This document shows, piece by piece, positions 45,001-49,787 of a DNA stretch of 64,000 bases. A program made the position numbers and the translations under genes. The notes under the pieces are model-generated. The model searched no databases. It had not been told where the DNA came from and saw nothing but the letters and a program-made list of their open reading frames with translations. The number at the start of each line of letters is the position of its first letter. Positions within the stretch are counted from its first letter, which is position 1. The stretch comes from Mimachlamys varia (lineage: Eukaryota; Mollusca; Bivalvia; Pectinida; Pectinidae). Location: the NCBI GenBank assembly GCA_947623455.1, contig OX392528.1:54764322-54828321 (forward strand), read 5' to 3'.

Positions 45001-48000
45001 TTTGACCCCTGTAGCCTTGAATGTGGGTCAAGGTCATTCATTTGAACAAACTTGGTAGCCTTTCATCCAAGTATGCTACCAACCAAATATAAGTACCCAT
45101 AGTCTTTCAGTTACTGAGAGAAGTTCTTTGAAAAGATTTTTAACACATTTGACCCCTGTGACCTTGAAAGTAGGTCAAGGTCATTCATTTTAATAAACTT
45201 TGTAATCTTTCATCCCAGGATGGTACCAGACAACTATCAGTACCCATTGTGTTTCCATAAGGTGGTACTGAGAAGATGTTGTTTGAAGGATTTTAACATT
45301 TGACCCCATGACCTTGAAAGTAGGTCAAGGTCATTCATTTGAACAAGCTTTATCCCAGCATGCTACCAGCCAACTATTAGTACCCGTGGTCTTTTAGTTA
45401 CTGAGAAGAAGTTGTTTGAGAGATTTTTAACACATTTGACCAGCTGTGACCTTGAAAGTAGGTCAATATCATTCATTTGAACAAACTAAAAAGACATTCA
45501 TCCCATAATGCTAGTCTGGCCAAATATAAGGACCCTGGTACTTTCGGTTATTGAAAAGAACTTGATTGAAGATTTTAGAAACATTTTATTGACCCCTATT
45601 AATTTGAAATTAGGTCAAGCTCATTCATTTTAACAAACTTGGTAGCCCTCCATCCCATCATGCTACAAGTGTACATGCATAATATCAGCACCCTGGGTAT
45701 TTCCGTTCTTGAGAAGAAGTCGTTAGAAGGAAAAGTTTATGCACGACGGACAACAATGGATGTTGCATGATGACCTAAACACTGATTATGATAATCGATA
45801 ATTGACCAGACGACGTCATCCAATTATCCTGATTAAACGAATATGAAAATTTAACCAATTTCTATCAATACATTTGCTGAAAATCTTACCTGCATTTTTA
45901 CAGCTATGATTAATGAATGGTTTTCATTTTCCAGTGGCTTTAGCACAATGAGACGGTTTAGTGTAAGGGAACATAATCTGAAAAAAAGACAAAAGTATTA
46001 TGTTTTCATGTCAGCAAATTAAATCCAACGCAATGGACATAAAATATTTTTGCTTGAATTTCTTTCAAATTCCATTCTTTATTATTCTTGTTGATATATA
46101 GTACAAAAGAAATGTAAAAAGATCTAGACACAACCCTAATACAAGATATATAAAAATTGTTACAATATACAACATGTTTATTGTGTAACATATTCAATAA
46201 GGTTCATAAGCCCATAACTGCAACTAGGGATAGTCATATATATAAGCCCTTAGTTTACCGGTATATTTTTTAAAGATACTTTCCCAGAATACAGCTAGGC
46301 CTATTGGGGCATTATAATATTTATGATCAAATAAAATTTATGTACATGTATTCACAAACATGATGGCATCTTATATCATTAACCTTCCTCATACAAGTGA
46401 CAAAATCAATCTTTTACTCTAAAGATTTTTTTCCAATTGTGAAAAAGGATATTCAATCTTACTACCATATGGTACAAAATTATACATCTATCTTTCAGTT
46501 TTTCTAAATATCATTATTAAGTACTGTCCCTAAAAGCCCCCCAGCTCTTATTTGGCAAGCAATGAAACAGAAAACCATGATAATAAGACAGTACCTTCTC
46601 ATTTTTATTATATAAGTATGTTAAAAATCACATAAATTACATATTCTGAGTATTTGATGTAAAGTATGTGGCCCCTGGCATTAATTTCTGTTGATAGTAT
46701 ATATATACAATGTCTGTCAATTGGACTCTTAACTGGTCAGAATTAGTGCCCATCCTGATTTTCTTTATATACACTTACTAGCGCCCAGAATACCTATTTG
46801 ATGGAATACTGATTACGGTATGGTTTAGTGTTTGTATATACATTTTCTTTCTTCAAACTATTTACCTGAATGATGTTACAGAAAGTAAGTAGAGCTGGGT
46901 ACCACAAAATCAAACGTACCACGGTATACCACGGTATTAAGGCAAATACTGCGGTACGTACCACGGTATACCACCTTGATCAAATGTTTGAGCTACATGT
47001 AGCTAAAGGTCTCGGGCTGTTTTTGTTCTGAAGCCAAACCACAAGAGGCCCAGTGATTTTTTTACATTTTCATTTAAAGTGCCCATGACCTTTTTCATTG
47101 GGAATTTTGTTGCGCGAAAAGTTCAAATTGGGAATTTTACGACGATGAACCTACCATAATATGCTAAGTTACTAGAGTATACCATCAGACAGTTATTTTA
47201 TTTGTGTGCTAATATAATACATAAACAAACAAATTCATGATAAAATTTTTTATTGAACAGTATACTGTCTGTCACAGTAACTGCACTCATATTTCAAACG
47301 AACCTGTGTCCCTTTATCACTGGCTTCTAGCTATAGGTGCACTTTCATTGACTGTGACACGTCATGACGATATTCGGCAAGTTCGGGTTCCTCAGGCACT
47401 GGCTTTATGTAATTGTTGGACGTTTCAAATTTATCTTCAATGTTTTGCAAGTCGTCAAAGTATCACAGGAACCACTCACGCTGATCGCAACAGACTCATG
47501 ATCATTCTCTAACAAAACATCAGTCTCACTCTCACTAGTAACTGTAACGTTAGGACTAGGTTCACATACCGTGCTGGACAGTTTCTGCCGATTAAAGTGC
47601 TGGTCAATTAGCAAAAGGCATTGTAAGTCACTTTTTTTTTTATTTTCTCCGTGTAATACTTGGAGTTGTGAGAGATTTTGTCTCGGTGACCTTGACTCGT
47701 TGCGGTGGTCTTGGTCTTAGAGAAGCTTAGTATTTACGTAGTAGTATTATTTGAAGCGTTTTGGTGACCGAGATGTATGAAAGCTTGTATTCGTGTGGAA
47801 GCGACAGATTATAAACAAACACGCTATGAATAAATCTGAAATATTTTATTGCTTCCGATGACGTTAAAACACGGACATTTCAGGTATTTTTTTTAATCTT
47901 TCATTGAACTATTTTACAAGCCAATTGGGAAAAAAAGGGTCAGATTGGGAAAAAATCCAAGAGGGGAAAGTACCGAAAGTCGGTACTTTAACAGGGGTAA

Positions 48001-49245
48001 AAAAATCACTGGAGGCCTGTCGTAAGTTTCTCGTTGTGTTATCCTCTAATATTGTTTGAGTGAAGCTATGTCTGTCCTAGTTGATCAGCAAACTTATAGG
48101 AAATAATTATTAAACCATATTAGAATTTCAATTGATCTATGTAACAAATAGTTCTTTCAAATTGATAAGTTAAATGAAAGTCCCCAAAAATACGGTACAG
48201 GACTAATGTACCATGGTACGTACCATCAAAACTTTATACCACGGTATACTGGTATACCGGTAAAACCGCCCAGCCCTAAAAGTAAGGTCAGTATTAATTG
48301 TTGTTACTATAAAATTGTGATAACAAGAACTGCATGGTTAACAATTTTAGGACAGATGACACATGGACACAACAATCTATAAAGTCTGATTTTAAAAATT
48401 TATTTTCAAAATTTGTCTCTAATCTTCCTTAAAAAAATACTGTGATGATGCCAAATTACTCAAATAAATGGTGACAAAAAATGTATCACACGTTTTCCAC
48501 AACCGCGAGGCAATGTGAGAGGTGGCAAGTATGTTTTACCCCACAAACTTTCCCAATGGGACATTCATGGCTAAACAGAATGAATTTAAGTCTAGCTACA
48601 TGTACATGTCATGTACTGTATATGTCACAGTATTAATGATGTAAGCAGCATAAAGCTACTTTAATTATATGAATGTGAATTGATTGTTGAATATCAAATA
48701 GTTGCGAAATGCAGACTACAGTTACAATATCCAAAGGATTTCGTTTTCTTTTGAGGATTCTACGCATTAATATCACCATTATGTAATCATGAGTAACCAA
48801 CTTTAATAGTCGATACTCACGTACTGACAGTGACACCACACCTGTCAAATTTACCCCGTCAGACACAACACAACAAGACGTCTGCTTGTGCGAATTGTGG
48901 AGGCACATGTGTCGGTATAATGTCTTTAAGCTACAAATAACTACTTCTGCCAAAACAATAGGTTCGATACAGCAGTTTATATGACCGAGATGTGATCTAT
49001 AAAGGGTGCTTGTTAAAAGATTTCTTCTACCAAGTTTATCATAGATGAATCAGCTTCATGCACCCAGTGACATTCGCTGTAATGCAGGTATCGAGAAATG
49101 TTGCATGCTCAACAACCAAAACAAGATAGCATACAAACCTTGGGATACAGTTTGGCGACGTTTTTTCCACTTCCCATGTTGCAAATAATTTCATAGGCAT
49201 GGATTTAGTGCCCACGGCACCCGTCTTCCCTACTTTCTCCGCCAT
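1..49245 (-). CDS. PACS: PACS family sorting protein gene, 5' part (14 exons, cut at left edge)
   Basis: PACS proteins are cytosolic adaptors that bind acidic, CK2-phosphorylated clusters in cargo such as furin and link them to AP-1/GGA or COPI for Golgi, endosome and ER-mitochondria traffic (known for vertebrate PACS1/PACS2). Fourteen exons were read by eye; every junction is GT-AG and the frame is kept throughout, giving about 476 residues. Landmarks are [17 protein letters not shown] (exon 1), [10 protein letters not shown] (exon 3), [12 protein letters not shown] (exon 4), [10 protein letters not shown] (exon 5), an acidic linker (exons 6-8), [11 protein letters not shown] (exons 8-9) and [14 protein letters not shown] (exon 13), all in the same order as in vertebrate PACS. 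Residues about 36-190 correspond to the cargo-binding region. The middle and C-terminal PACS domains lie left of the window. Introns range from 552 bp to 13.5 kb and are full of repeats. Identity rests on remembered family sequence; the collinearity makes it near certain. Confidence 0.95.
345..749 (+). mobile_element. TTAA-flanked MITE, family A, copy 1
   Basis: Begins TTAAAGGCCCAATATACGTA and ends with the inverted form before TTAA. The interior includes GCCCCACTTCAACAAC-like sequence shared with five other copies in the window. TTAA duplication suggests piggyBac- or Kolobok-type mobilisation. No coding capacity. Confidence 0.85.
1093..1182. repeat. 90-bp palindromic mini-element, copy a
   Basis: Ends are inverted (TTAAC-CATCCACCC and GGGTTGATGAGTTAA) around a core with TTCCACTTCAAAGGTTGGGA. 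Related copies occur near 17809, 19865, 20582, 37494, 41457 and 61044. Confidence 0.65.
1350..2440 (+). repeat. G-rich minisatellite (22-27 bp units)
   Basis: More than 40 units of the type GTATGGTTTAAGTGTTTGGG (22 bp) and longer variants carrying GATATGCG or GATATAGG (26-27 bp). Variant types are clustered: GATATGCG units at 1385-1620, GGTAAGATTTGATATAGG units at 1660-1850, short TTTAAGTG units from 2095 on. Runs of four to eight G recur each unit, so the PACS transcript is C-rich here. Open frames across the array are artefacts of the repeat. Confidence 0.95.
2454..2558 (-). CDS. PACS: PACS exon 13 (residues 430-464)
   Basis: Thirty-five whole codons, acceptor TTATAG|CCGAGG, donor ACAG|GTGGGG. 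It encodes [15 protein letters not shown], then [17 protein letters not shown], a clear match to the PRKTVYDQLNHIL...ENIILVNTSDWQGQ start of the PACS middle region. A G-rich minisatellite begins about 12 bases into the intron after this donor. Confidence 0.95.
2750..3960 (+). repeat. Minisatellite, about 57-bp units, interrupted at 3065-3500
   Basis: Units read GGTTATAATCGTATATGAGT, then AAACAGACATCGGTTTATAT and ACTGATCAAGGCCTG. About eight regular units lie at 3506-3930 and several degenerate ones at 2750-3060. The two parts are separated by about 440 bp of unrelated sequence beginning with a foldback element. Confidence 0.9.
3065..3218. mobile_element. Foldback MITE inside the 57-bp minisatellite
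   Basis: Two arms of about 50 bases pair imperfectly: the left contains GGCATTCATAGGCAATATGA and ACCAACTGAACAAA, the right contains TTTGTTCAGTTGG and TTGCCTATGAATGCC. A third partial arm occurs near 3430-3465. No coding capacity. Confidence 0.75.
5330..5790 (+). repeat. Tandem repeat, about 77-bp units (6 copies)
   Basis: Repeated ATTCAAATCACCAGTTGGAG, then ACCTATTTCTCCCAGGATGT and TTGCACTATGTCAGGAAAGT. Units drift in length. The overlapping open frames at 5246-5648 follow this repeat and are not genes. Confidence 0.9.
6120..6245 (+). repeat. 25-bp tandem repeat
   Basis: About five units of TCAAATCCACACGGGACTCA plus GGGAG with small differences. Confidence 0.85.
7847..8249 (+). mobile_element. 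TTAA-flanked MITE, family A, copy 2
   Basis: Same ends and interior as the copy at 345-749: TTAA, AGGCCCAATATACGTA, and the inverted ACGTATATTGGGCCT before TTAA. Same orientation as copies 1 and 3. Confidence 0.88.
8338..8412. mobile_element. Fragment of CCGTATTCGC-type MITE
   Basis: The stretch ends TAATTATAGAGAATATGGTA, matching the right terminus of the MITE at 36303-36679. The left part is missing or too diverged. Confidence 0.4.
9621..12277 (+). mobile_element. Helentron/pearl-like non-autonomous element with 324-bp array
   Basis: Starts AAGAGGCCCATGGGCCTTAA with GGTCACCTGA at 9642-9651 and ends with TCAGGTGACC at 12266-12275, so the ends are subterminal inverted repeats. The 3' end forms a hairpin (12245-12277, two 15-base arms, TTT loop). 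Between them are about seven direct repeats; the reference word TATTTGATTC recurs at 10351, 10675, 10999, 11323, 11647 and 11971, exactly 324 apart, with a diverged first unit near 9700-10025. An (ACGACGG)n tract precedes the 3' hairpin. No transposase is encoded. Bivalve pearl / HINE elements share this layout (family knowledge); assignment is inference. Confidence 0.8.
12730..12855 (+). repeat. 62-bp direct repeat, two copies
   Basis: TCCTTCCACTTCAACATAAC and TAACACATTTCAAAGTGCAC occur twice in tandem. Confidence 0.8.
13167..13334 (-). CDS. PACS: PACS exon 12, basic phosphosite segment (residues 374-429)
   Basis: Fifty-six whole codons, acceptor TATGTAG|GACC, donor TCG|GTCAGT. It encodes [20 protein letters not shown], then [23 protein letters not shown] fits the RxRxxS pattern at the place where vertebrate PACS2 carries its Akt/14-3-3 site (RGRSTS, Ser437); here the candidate serine is about residue 404 (inference). 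Confidence 0.9.
13335..13886 (-). other. PACS intron 11
   Basis: Shortest intron, 552 bp. Nothing but AT-rich unique-looking sequence seen. Confidence 0.7.
13887..13928 (-). CDS. PACS: PACS exon 11, probable (residues 360-373)
   Basis: Forty-two nucleotides, 14 codons ([14 protein letters not shown]), acceptor GTGCAG|CCC, donor GAG|GTAACG. The protein match is weak because this linker is poorly conserved; support comes from splice signals, kept frame and position. The acceptor sits about 55 bases from a 1.2-kb tandem array. Confidence 0.65.
13985..15190 (+). repeat. 30-bp minisatellite with 46-47-bp composite units
   Basis: Early units are CTTAGCTAGCTCACTCATTA plus CCTTAGAGAC (30 bp). From about 14700 a composite unit takes over, with CTCACTCATTACCTAAGAGA followed by CCTTGGCTACCTCACTCATT. 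This is a clear higher-order change within one array, in PACS intron 10. Confidence 0.93.
15191..16595 (-). other. PACS intron 10, remainder
   Basis: AT-rich, no repeat or exon recognised. The short open frames at 15426-15635 and 15818-16027 show no family features. Confidence 0.6.
16596..16655 (-). CDS. PACS: PACS exon 10 (residues 340-359)
   Basis: Sixty nucleotides, 20 whole codons ([20 protein letters not shown]), acceptor TGCAG|GAGAG, donor GCT|GTAAGT. It is Ser/Asp-rich and corresponds to the low-complexity linker of the family (QPSDSVSDTVAL in PACS2). Phase 0 on both sides, so it could be skipped without a frameshift. Confidence 0.85.
16738..17102. mobile_element. MITE with about 27-bp inverted ends
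   Basis: Left end GGGCTAGAACAAACAGAGAA and right end (inverted) GGGCTAGAACAGACGGATAA, both followed by TCTCGTT. Length 365 bp, in PACS intron 9. No coding capacity. Confidence 0.75.
17809..17895. repeat. 90-bp palindromic mini-element, copy b
   Basis: TTAACTCATTCACCCCTGGA at the left and GATGGGTGAGTAAGTTGA at the right, around CAATTCAAAGGTTGGAATAG. The cleanest copy of the family. Confidence 0.75.
18239..18284 (-). CDS. PACS: PACS exon 9 (residues 324-339)
   Basis: A 46-nt micro-exon, acceptor TTTCAG|ACCG, donor AGG|GTAAGT. Together with exon 8 it reads [16 protein letters not shown], aligned with RPYFEGLSHSSSQTE in vertebrate PACS. It restores phase 0. Confidence 0.88.
18973..19145 (-). 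CDS. PACS: PACS exon 8, second acidic region (residues 267-324)
   Basis: Acceptor GACAG|GGTCTC, donor TCAG|GTATAC; 57 codons plus two bases. It encodes [13 protein letters not shown], then [17 protein letters not shown], ending VVSTPKPRL. It parallels the LDSEQDPAEH...SVLSTPKPKLR stretch of vertebrate PACS. The opposite strand shows a misleading Ser-rich open frame. Confidence 0.93.
19400..19662 (+). repeat. 24-bp minisatellite (about 11 units)
   Basis: Unit GAGCAAATACTCAAGTTTGG plus TCCC. Because 24 is a multiple of three and the unit lacks stops, long open frames appear on both strands; these are not genes. In PACS intron 7. Confidence 0.95.
19745..20240 (+). repeat. Degenerate tandem array, roughly 200-bp units
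   Basis: Three loosely similar blocks each contain a 'ACCTTGAC' word, a TCATAAAACTTTTGCTTAAA-like stretch and CTTCAG. They look like an old array of the same style as the one at 44660-45770. A diverged 90-bp palindromic element (19865-19959) lies inside. Confidence 0.45.
20582..20670. repeat. 90-bp palindromic mini-element, copy d
   Basis: TTAACTTACTCAACC at the left, GGGGTAAATGGGTAA at the right, core GTTCAAAGGATGGAATAGTT. Confidence 0.65.
20951..21013 (-). CDS. PACS: PACS exon 7 (residues 246-266)
   Basis: A 63-nt exon of 21 whole codons, acceptor TTACAG|CTACAA, donor GAT|GTAAGT. It encodes [20 protein letters not shown], an amphipathic basic helix matching the FKQKVVALLRRFKVSDE segment of vertebrate PACS. 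Too short to appear in an ORF search. Phase 0 on both sides. Confidence 0.92.
21277..21653 (+). mobile_element. TTAA-flanked MITE, family A, copy 3
   Basis: TTAAAGGCCCAATATACATA at the left and TACGCATATTGGGCCTTTAA at the right; interior as in the other copies. In PACS intron 6, about 260 bp from exon 7. Confidence 0.85.
21660..22520 (-). other. PACS intron 6, non-repetitive part
   Basis: No gene, MITE or tandem repeat recognised. Confidence 0.6.
22530..22905 (+). repeat. 101-bp tandem repeat beside exon 6
   Basis: The word TGACCACTGCCTGCTTCCTG recurs at 22621, 22722 and 22823 (101 apart). Each unit contains two copies of a smaller motif, AGGATTCTGACCCCTACCTA. The array stops about 23 bases from the exon 6 donor. 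Confidence 0.93.
22929..23095 (-). CDS. PACS: PACS exon 6, acidic linker (residues 190-245)
   Basis: Acceptor TACAG|ATCGA, donor ACGG|GTAGG; two bases plus 55 codons. It encodes a very acidic stretch ([16 protein letters not shown], then [11 protein letters not shown]) and a basic end ([14 protein letters not shown]). In vertebrate PACS1 the matching acidic cluster has an autoregulatory CK2 site; several Ser residues followed by acids here could serve that role (inference). The donor lies only about 23 bases from a 101-bp tandem repeat. Confidence 0.93.
23096..24055 (-). other. PACS intron 5
   Basis: Contains an inverted pair at 23495-23580 (AGAGAAATCTCCAACC and GGTTGGAGATTTCTCT) and a short direct repeat near 23880-24050 (CATAAAGTCAGCTTGTACATG-type phrase, about four degenerate copies). 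Nothing else recognised. Confidence 0.6.
24056..24212 (-). CDS. PACS: PACS exon 5 (residues 138-190)
   Basis: Acceptor TTTCAG|GTTCTA, donor GTTG|GTAAG; 52 codons plus one base. It encodes [13 protein letters not shown], then a hydrophobic strand ([11 protein letters not shown]) and [14 protein letters not shown], equivalent to the SSQPIDHED-type segment of PACS2. It closes the cargo-binding region and leads into the acidic linker. Confidence 0.94.
24825..26150 (+). repeat. 34-bp minisatellite (about 38 units)
   Basis: Unit TATTACAACTGTAAGCCATG plus GTGTGCAGGCTATC. A 40-bp variant with a 6-base ACATGT insertion recurs at intervals between 25025 and 25610, and AAACC/GTGCTGG variants cluster after 25400. 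In PACS intron 4. Confidence 0.95.
26625..26750 (-). CDS. PACS: PACS exon 4 (residues 96-137)
   Basis: Forty-two whole codons, acceptor CAG|TATCC, donor CAG|GTATG. It encodes [20 protein letters not shown], then the [10 protein letters not shown] block. It follows the longest intron of the gene (13.5 kb) and is the most recognisable PACS exon. Phase 0 on both sides. Confidence 0.96.
27240..28370 (+). repeat. Degenerate tandem region with inserted element
   Basis: A phrase like GCCATACAGCTTTATAAGGTC and GAAACTTTGTGGCA recurs about seven times with irregular spacing (roughly 130-180 bp). At about 27550-27875 a block bounded by AGGTGTTAACC and GGTTAACAGGT interrupts it, with TGTGATAT on both sides, consistent with an insertion and target duplication. 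Confidence 0.5.
30685..30741 (+). repeat. Long poly-G run followed by poly-C run
   Basis: About 21 G at 30690-30710, then, after 20 mixed bases, about 14 C. The two runs could pair as a hairpin. Confidence 0.9.
30800..30955 (+). mobile_element. SINE 3' fragment
   Basis: Contains GACTTCAGGGTTGAAGACTT and TGTGAAGGAGGGGG, matching the tail of the SINE at 32145-32394 (GTCTTCGGGGTCGAAGACTT). No tRNA-like head. Confidence 0.55.
31061..31241. mobile_element. Pogo/Tigger-like MITE
   Basis: Flanked by TA on both sides. Left end CAGTAAAACCCACTTACTCG and right end (inverted) CAGTAAAACCTCACTTATTT. Length 181 bp, no coding capacity. TA duplication and the CAGTA start fit the Tc1/mariner/pogo group. Confidence 0.8.
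32145..32394 (+). mobile_element. tRNA-derived SINE (first of a tandem pair)
   Basis: A Box B-like GGTTCGAACCC lies at about 32211; the head reads GACCGGGTTGATCGTTGG, then GTCCGTCTAGAGTTCGG. The body includes CAAACCTTCGTTTCAAGTAC and ends GAAGACTTTGTTAAAGGAGG. Part of the box A region is missing compared with the copy at 53535-53770. Confidence 0.75.
32395..32560 (+). mobile_element. tRNA-derived SINE (second of a tandem pair)
   Basis: Begins GATCTAGATCGGGTTGATCG, with box A-like TAGCTGAATTGGTAGAG and box B-like GGTTTGAACCC. It directly follows the first SINE in the same orientation and seems 3'-truncated. Confidence 0.7.
33110..33558. mobile_element. Pogo-like MITE, 449 bp
   Basis: TA on both sides; left end CAGTGCACTCCTCTTTATAT, right end (inverted) CAGTGGACTCCACTTAATAT. 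Internal ACATGATATTAAGAGGAATC phrases recur. Confidence 0.75.
33602..33890 (+). mobile_element. CCGTATTCGC-type MITE, diverged, with poly-C run
   Basis: Starts CAGTATTCGCCGTAATAAGT and parallels the element at 36303-36679 (shared GGAGGTATTGA, AAATTATTCTA, ACGGT, CACAAATATC-type words). It has a C run of about 30 bases at 33645-33673. The right terminus was not found. Confidence 0.5.
34690..35080 (+). repeat. 108-bp tandem repeat (about 3.5 units)
   Basis: TTCATCCCATTTGGCCTATC, ACCCAACTTGGCAGACCCCT and CATTCCTTTTCTCCTAAAAG repeat about 108 apart. Confidence 0.9.
35590..35940 (+). mobile_element. Possible hAT-like remnant
   Basis: CATTCCCAATGAAAAAAGGT and later repeated TTCCCAA words resemble, in inverse, the ends of the element at 47051-48011. 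No clear termini. Confidence 0.3.
36303..36679. mobile_element. MITE with TACCGTATTCGC ends
   Basis: Left TACCGTATTCGCTGTA, right TATAGCGAATATGGTA (inverted, one mismatch plus a spacer base). Length 377 bp, no coding capacity. Relatives are at 33602 and 8338. Confidence 0.75.
37265..37345 (-). mobile_element. tRNA-like head of a SINE or tRNA pseudogene
   Basis: On the minus strand TTTAGCTCAGTCGGTAAAGC (box A) is followed about 30 bases later by GCGGGTTCGAGCC (box B). The acceptor stem does not pair, so this is not a working tRNA gene. Confidence 0.65.
37494..37826. repeat. 90-bp palindromic mini-element, copy e, split by a SINE
   Basis: The left part (37494-37571) begins AACTAACTCATTCATCCCTG and ends AAACTTCAG; the right part resumes at 37807 with AACTTCAGGGGTGAATAAAT. 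The SINE at 37572-37806 sits between. Confidence 0.75.
37572..37806 (-). mobile_element. tRNA-derived SINE with 8-bp target duplication
   Basis: On the minus strand it starts AGGGGCCACTTTGGTCGAGT and GGTTAAGG (tRNA-Ser/Leu-like head) and ends GTTAAAAGGACGTAAAACAA with an AAAT-rich tail. AACTTCAG flanks it at 37564-37571 and 37807-37814. The tail resembles that of widespread mollusc SINEs (family knowledge). Confidence 0.85.
38231..40202 (+). mobile_element. Helentron-like element: EEP relic plus 146-bp array
   Basis: Bounded by AGTCCCCCACCGG (38231-38243) and its exact inverse CCGGTGGGGGACT (40190-40202); the 3' end also folds as a hairpin (TCCCCC...GGGGGA), preceded by (ACGG)n at 40137-40158. 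Inside are an endonuclease-domain relic (38557-38820, minus strand) and nine tandem repeats. The word GACACACC or variant recurs at 38849, 38995, 39151, 39300, 39446, 39602, 39748, 39894 and 40040, giving mostly 146-bp spacing with two 156-bp units that carry an extra AGCAAAATAA. Helentrons encode an EEP nuclease and leave array-bearing derivatives (family knowledge); the assignment is inference. Confidence 0.75.
38557..38820 (-). pseudogene. Endonuclease/exonuclease/phosphatase (EEP) domain relic
   Basis: An uninterrupted 87-codon frame ends at TGA and lacks a start, so it falls below simple ORF filters. It contains the EEP landmarks [11 protein letters not shown] (GDFN motif), [12 protein letters not shown] and FFSDHHLI (terminal SDH with the catalytic His), in the usual order and spacing. 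It is the C-terminal part of an apurinic-like endonuclease as carried by non-LTR retrotransposons and by Helentrons. Its 5' side is joined directly to the first 146-bp repeat, so the rest of the gene is gone. No frameshift or internal stop is present, which suggests a fairly young loss or recent copying. Confidence 0.85.
40289..40378 (-). CDS. PACS: PACS exon 3 (residues 66-95)
   Basis: Thirty whole codons between a T-rich acceptor ending ACAG and donor CAG|GTAAG. It encodes [14 protein letters not shown] through LDLAFSLQ, matching the SKRILRSHEI-type block of vertebrate PACS. Phase 0 on both sides. The 3' splice site is preceded by a long T tract on the sense strand. Confidence 0.95.
41457..41539. 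repeat. 90-bp palindromic mini-element, copy f
   Basis: Left CATCTCATTGACCCCTGATA, right GTAGGGTGGATGAGTTACA, core CCTTTGGAAAGGGTTGAG. Diverged. Confidence 0.5.
41552..42035. mobile_element. Pogo-like MITE, 484 bp
   Basis: TA on both sides; left CAGTGTACCCTC, right GAGGGTACACTG, followed inward by GCCATC/GGCAGTATAAC phrases. The inner part repeats ACCGCCA words. TIR and TA duplication fit pogo/Tigger elements. Confidence 0.85.
43800..43995 (+). repeat. Single diverged unit related to the 146-bp array
   Basis: AGGTCAAAATGTAGGTTACA, AAGTATGAAGTTCTAGTG and GGAGGTCAAGGGTCAAAATG echo the array unit at 38821-40130. Confidence 0.55.
44030..44460 (+). repeat. 23-bp minisatellite
   Basis: GTTTCACAGCTATATCTGAC plus AGT repeats about 18 times; it is perfect at about 44250-44430 and degenerate to the left. 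Confidence 0.95.
44660..45770 (+). repeat. Degenerate tandem array, about 145-bp units
   Basis: ACCTTGAAAGTAGGTCAAGG and TCATTCATTTGAACAAAC recur near 45004, 45150, 45302, 45438 and 45590, spacing 136-152. It ends with GAAGGAAAAGTTTATGCACG and ACGGACAA, like other pearl-type arrays. Termini not identified. Confidence 0.75.
45890..45977 (-). CDS. PACS: PACS exon 2 (residues 36-65)
   Basis: Acceptor CAG|ATTATG and donor CAG|GTAAG. The first base completes an Arg codon with exon 1, giving [18 protein letters not shown] and ending IIAVKMQ. This beta-strand-rich segment is among the best conserved in the family. It ends in phase 0. Confidence 0.95.
46890..48278. mobile_element. hAT-type element with perfect 8-bp target duplication
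   Basis: AAAGTAAG flanks it at 46882-46889 and 48279-48286. The ends are TAGAGCTGGG and (inverted) TAGGGCTGGGCGGTTTTACC. The inner sides are rich in GGTACGTACC and GGTATACC palindromes. An 8-bp duplication and this end sequence are hAT hallmarks. No transposase is visible apart from short open frames inside the nested insert. Confidence 0.88.
47051..48011. mobile_element. Second element nested in the hAT element
   Basis: Left end CAGTGATTTTTTTAC, right end its exact inverse GTAAAAAAATCACTG; GAGGCC occurs on both sides (6 bp). The CAGTG start suggests another hAT lineage with a short duplication. Open frames at 47237-47512 (+) and 47405-47614 (-) have no motif I recognise. Confidence 0.75.
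49139..49245 (-). CDS. PACS: PACS exon 1 (start codon, residues 1-36)
   Basis: The ATG at 49245-49243 is the first in frame and begins MAEKVG, like vertebrate PACS2. The exon encodes 35 codons plus two bases, including [17 protein letters not shown], and ends at AAG|GTTTGT (phase 2). Reading further upstream in frame gives a GTG codon, not an ATG, so the start is unambiguous within this exon. The 5' UTR extends above 49245; its end cannot be seen. Confidence 0.93.
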
Positions 49246-49263
49246 TATTCTCTCATTATACAC

Positions 49264-49785
49264 ACGACATGCGCAGAGCTAAGGTATTCGGAACTTTTCG
49301 GTATTTACCACTTACACTGCAGTGCAAAATGTAAACATTGATGAAATTCGTCAATATTTTTAGAATCAACAACATGGGGAAATCCACAAAGAGGATAATC
49401 TCATTGATGGAACAATAAATATAAAGCTGTCATTCACACAAAATTTACCTTAGGCCTAGAATTGTTTTAGATGAATATTGATATAAATCACGGACTTAGA
49501 TTAATCTAAGTCCGTGTATAAATTAAAGAGGAGTGAAACATTGCGTTTTCATCAACATCGGGATTGAAGAGTTCTATTACATTTTAATTATTTTATTTAT
49601 TTTATGACGCATTTGAAAAAAAAACACATTATGACACGGAATTATATTAGAATTATATGCTATCTAATTCCGTGATTACATTAATTATAAAATATAAATT
49701 TATGAAAATCACTTAAAGGCATTATGATCCACATTTTTTTTATCAAGAAACACTTTTAGGGGGAAAAGAACTTTGTATAATACAG
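49264..49785. other. Upstream region of PACS
   Basis: Presumed 5' UTR/promoter and intergenic AT-rich sequence. Includes a short perfect inverted pair at 49493-49516 (ACGGACTTAGAT and ATCTAAGTCCGT). No TATA element identified. Confidence 0.5.
49268..49277 (-). promoter_or_regulatory. NRF-1-like half site upstream of PACS start
   Basis: On the sense strand CTGCGCATGT lies about 22 bases before the PACS start codon. It resembles half of the NRF-1 palindrome (TGCGCATGCGC), common in TATA-less promoters. No TATA box was seen nearby. Suggestive only. Confidence 0.25.
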
Positions 49786-49787
49786 TT

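Larger units (their letters stand above)
40379..45889 (-). other. PACS intron 2
   Basis: Contains a palindromic mini-element (41457-41539), a pogo-like MITE, a single diverged array unit (about 43800-43990), the 23-bp minisatellite and a degenerate 145-bp array. Stretches 40381-41456 and 42040-43700 hold nothing I recognise. Confidence 0.7.
45978..49138 (-). other. PACS intron 1
   Basis: The central 1.4 kb is a hAT-type element with another element inside it. Flanking stretches 45978-46880 and 48290-49138 show nothing recognised. Confidence 0.7.

Noticed and set aside
47237..47614. hAT transposase coding region
   Set aside because: The two short opposite-strand frames have no recognisable transposase motif (no hATC or BED residues seen).
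48633..48953. 106-codon open frame in PACS intron 1 as an alternative first exon
   Set aside because: It begins with a non-ATG codon, has no PACS similarity and no supporting splice donor in phase.
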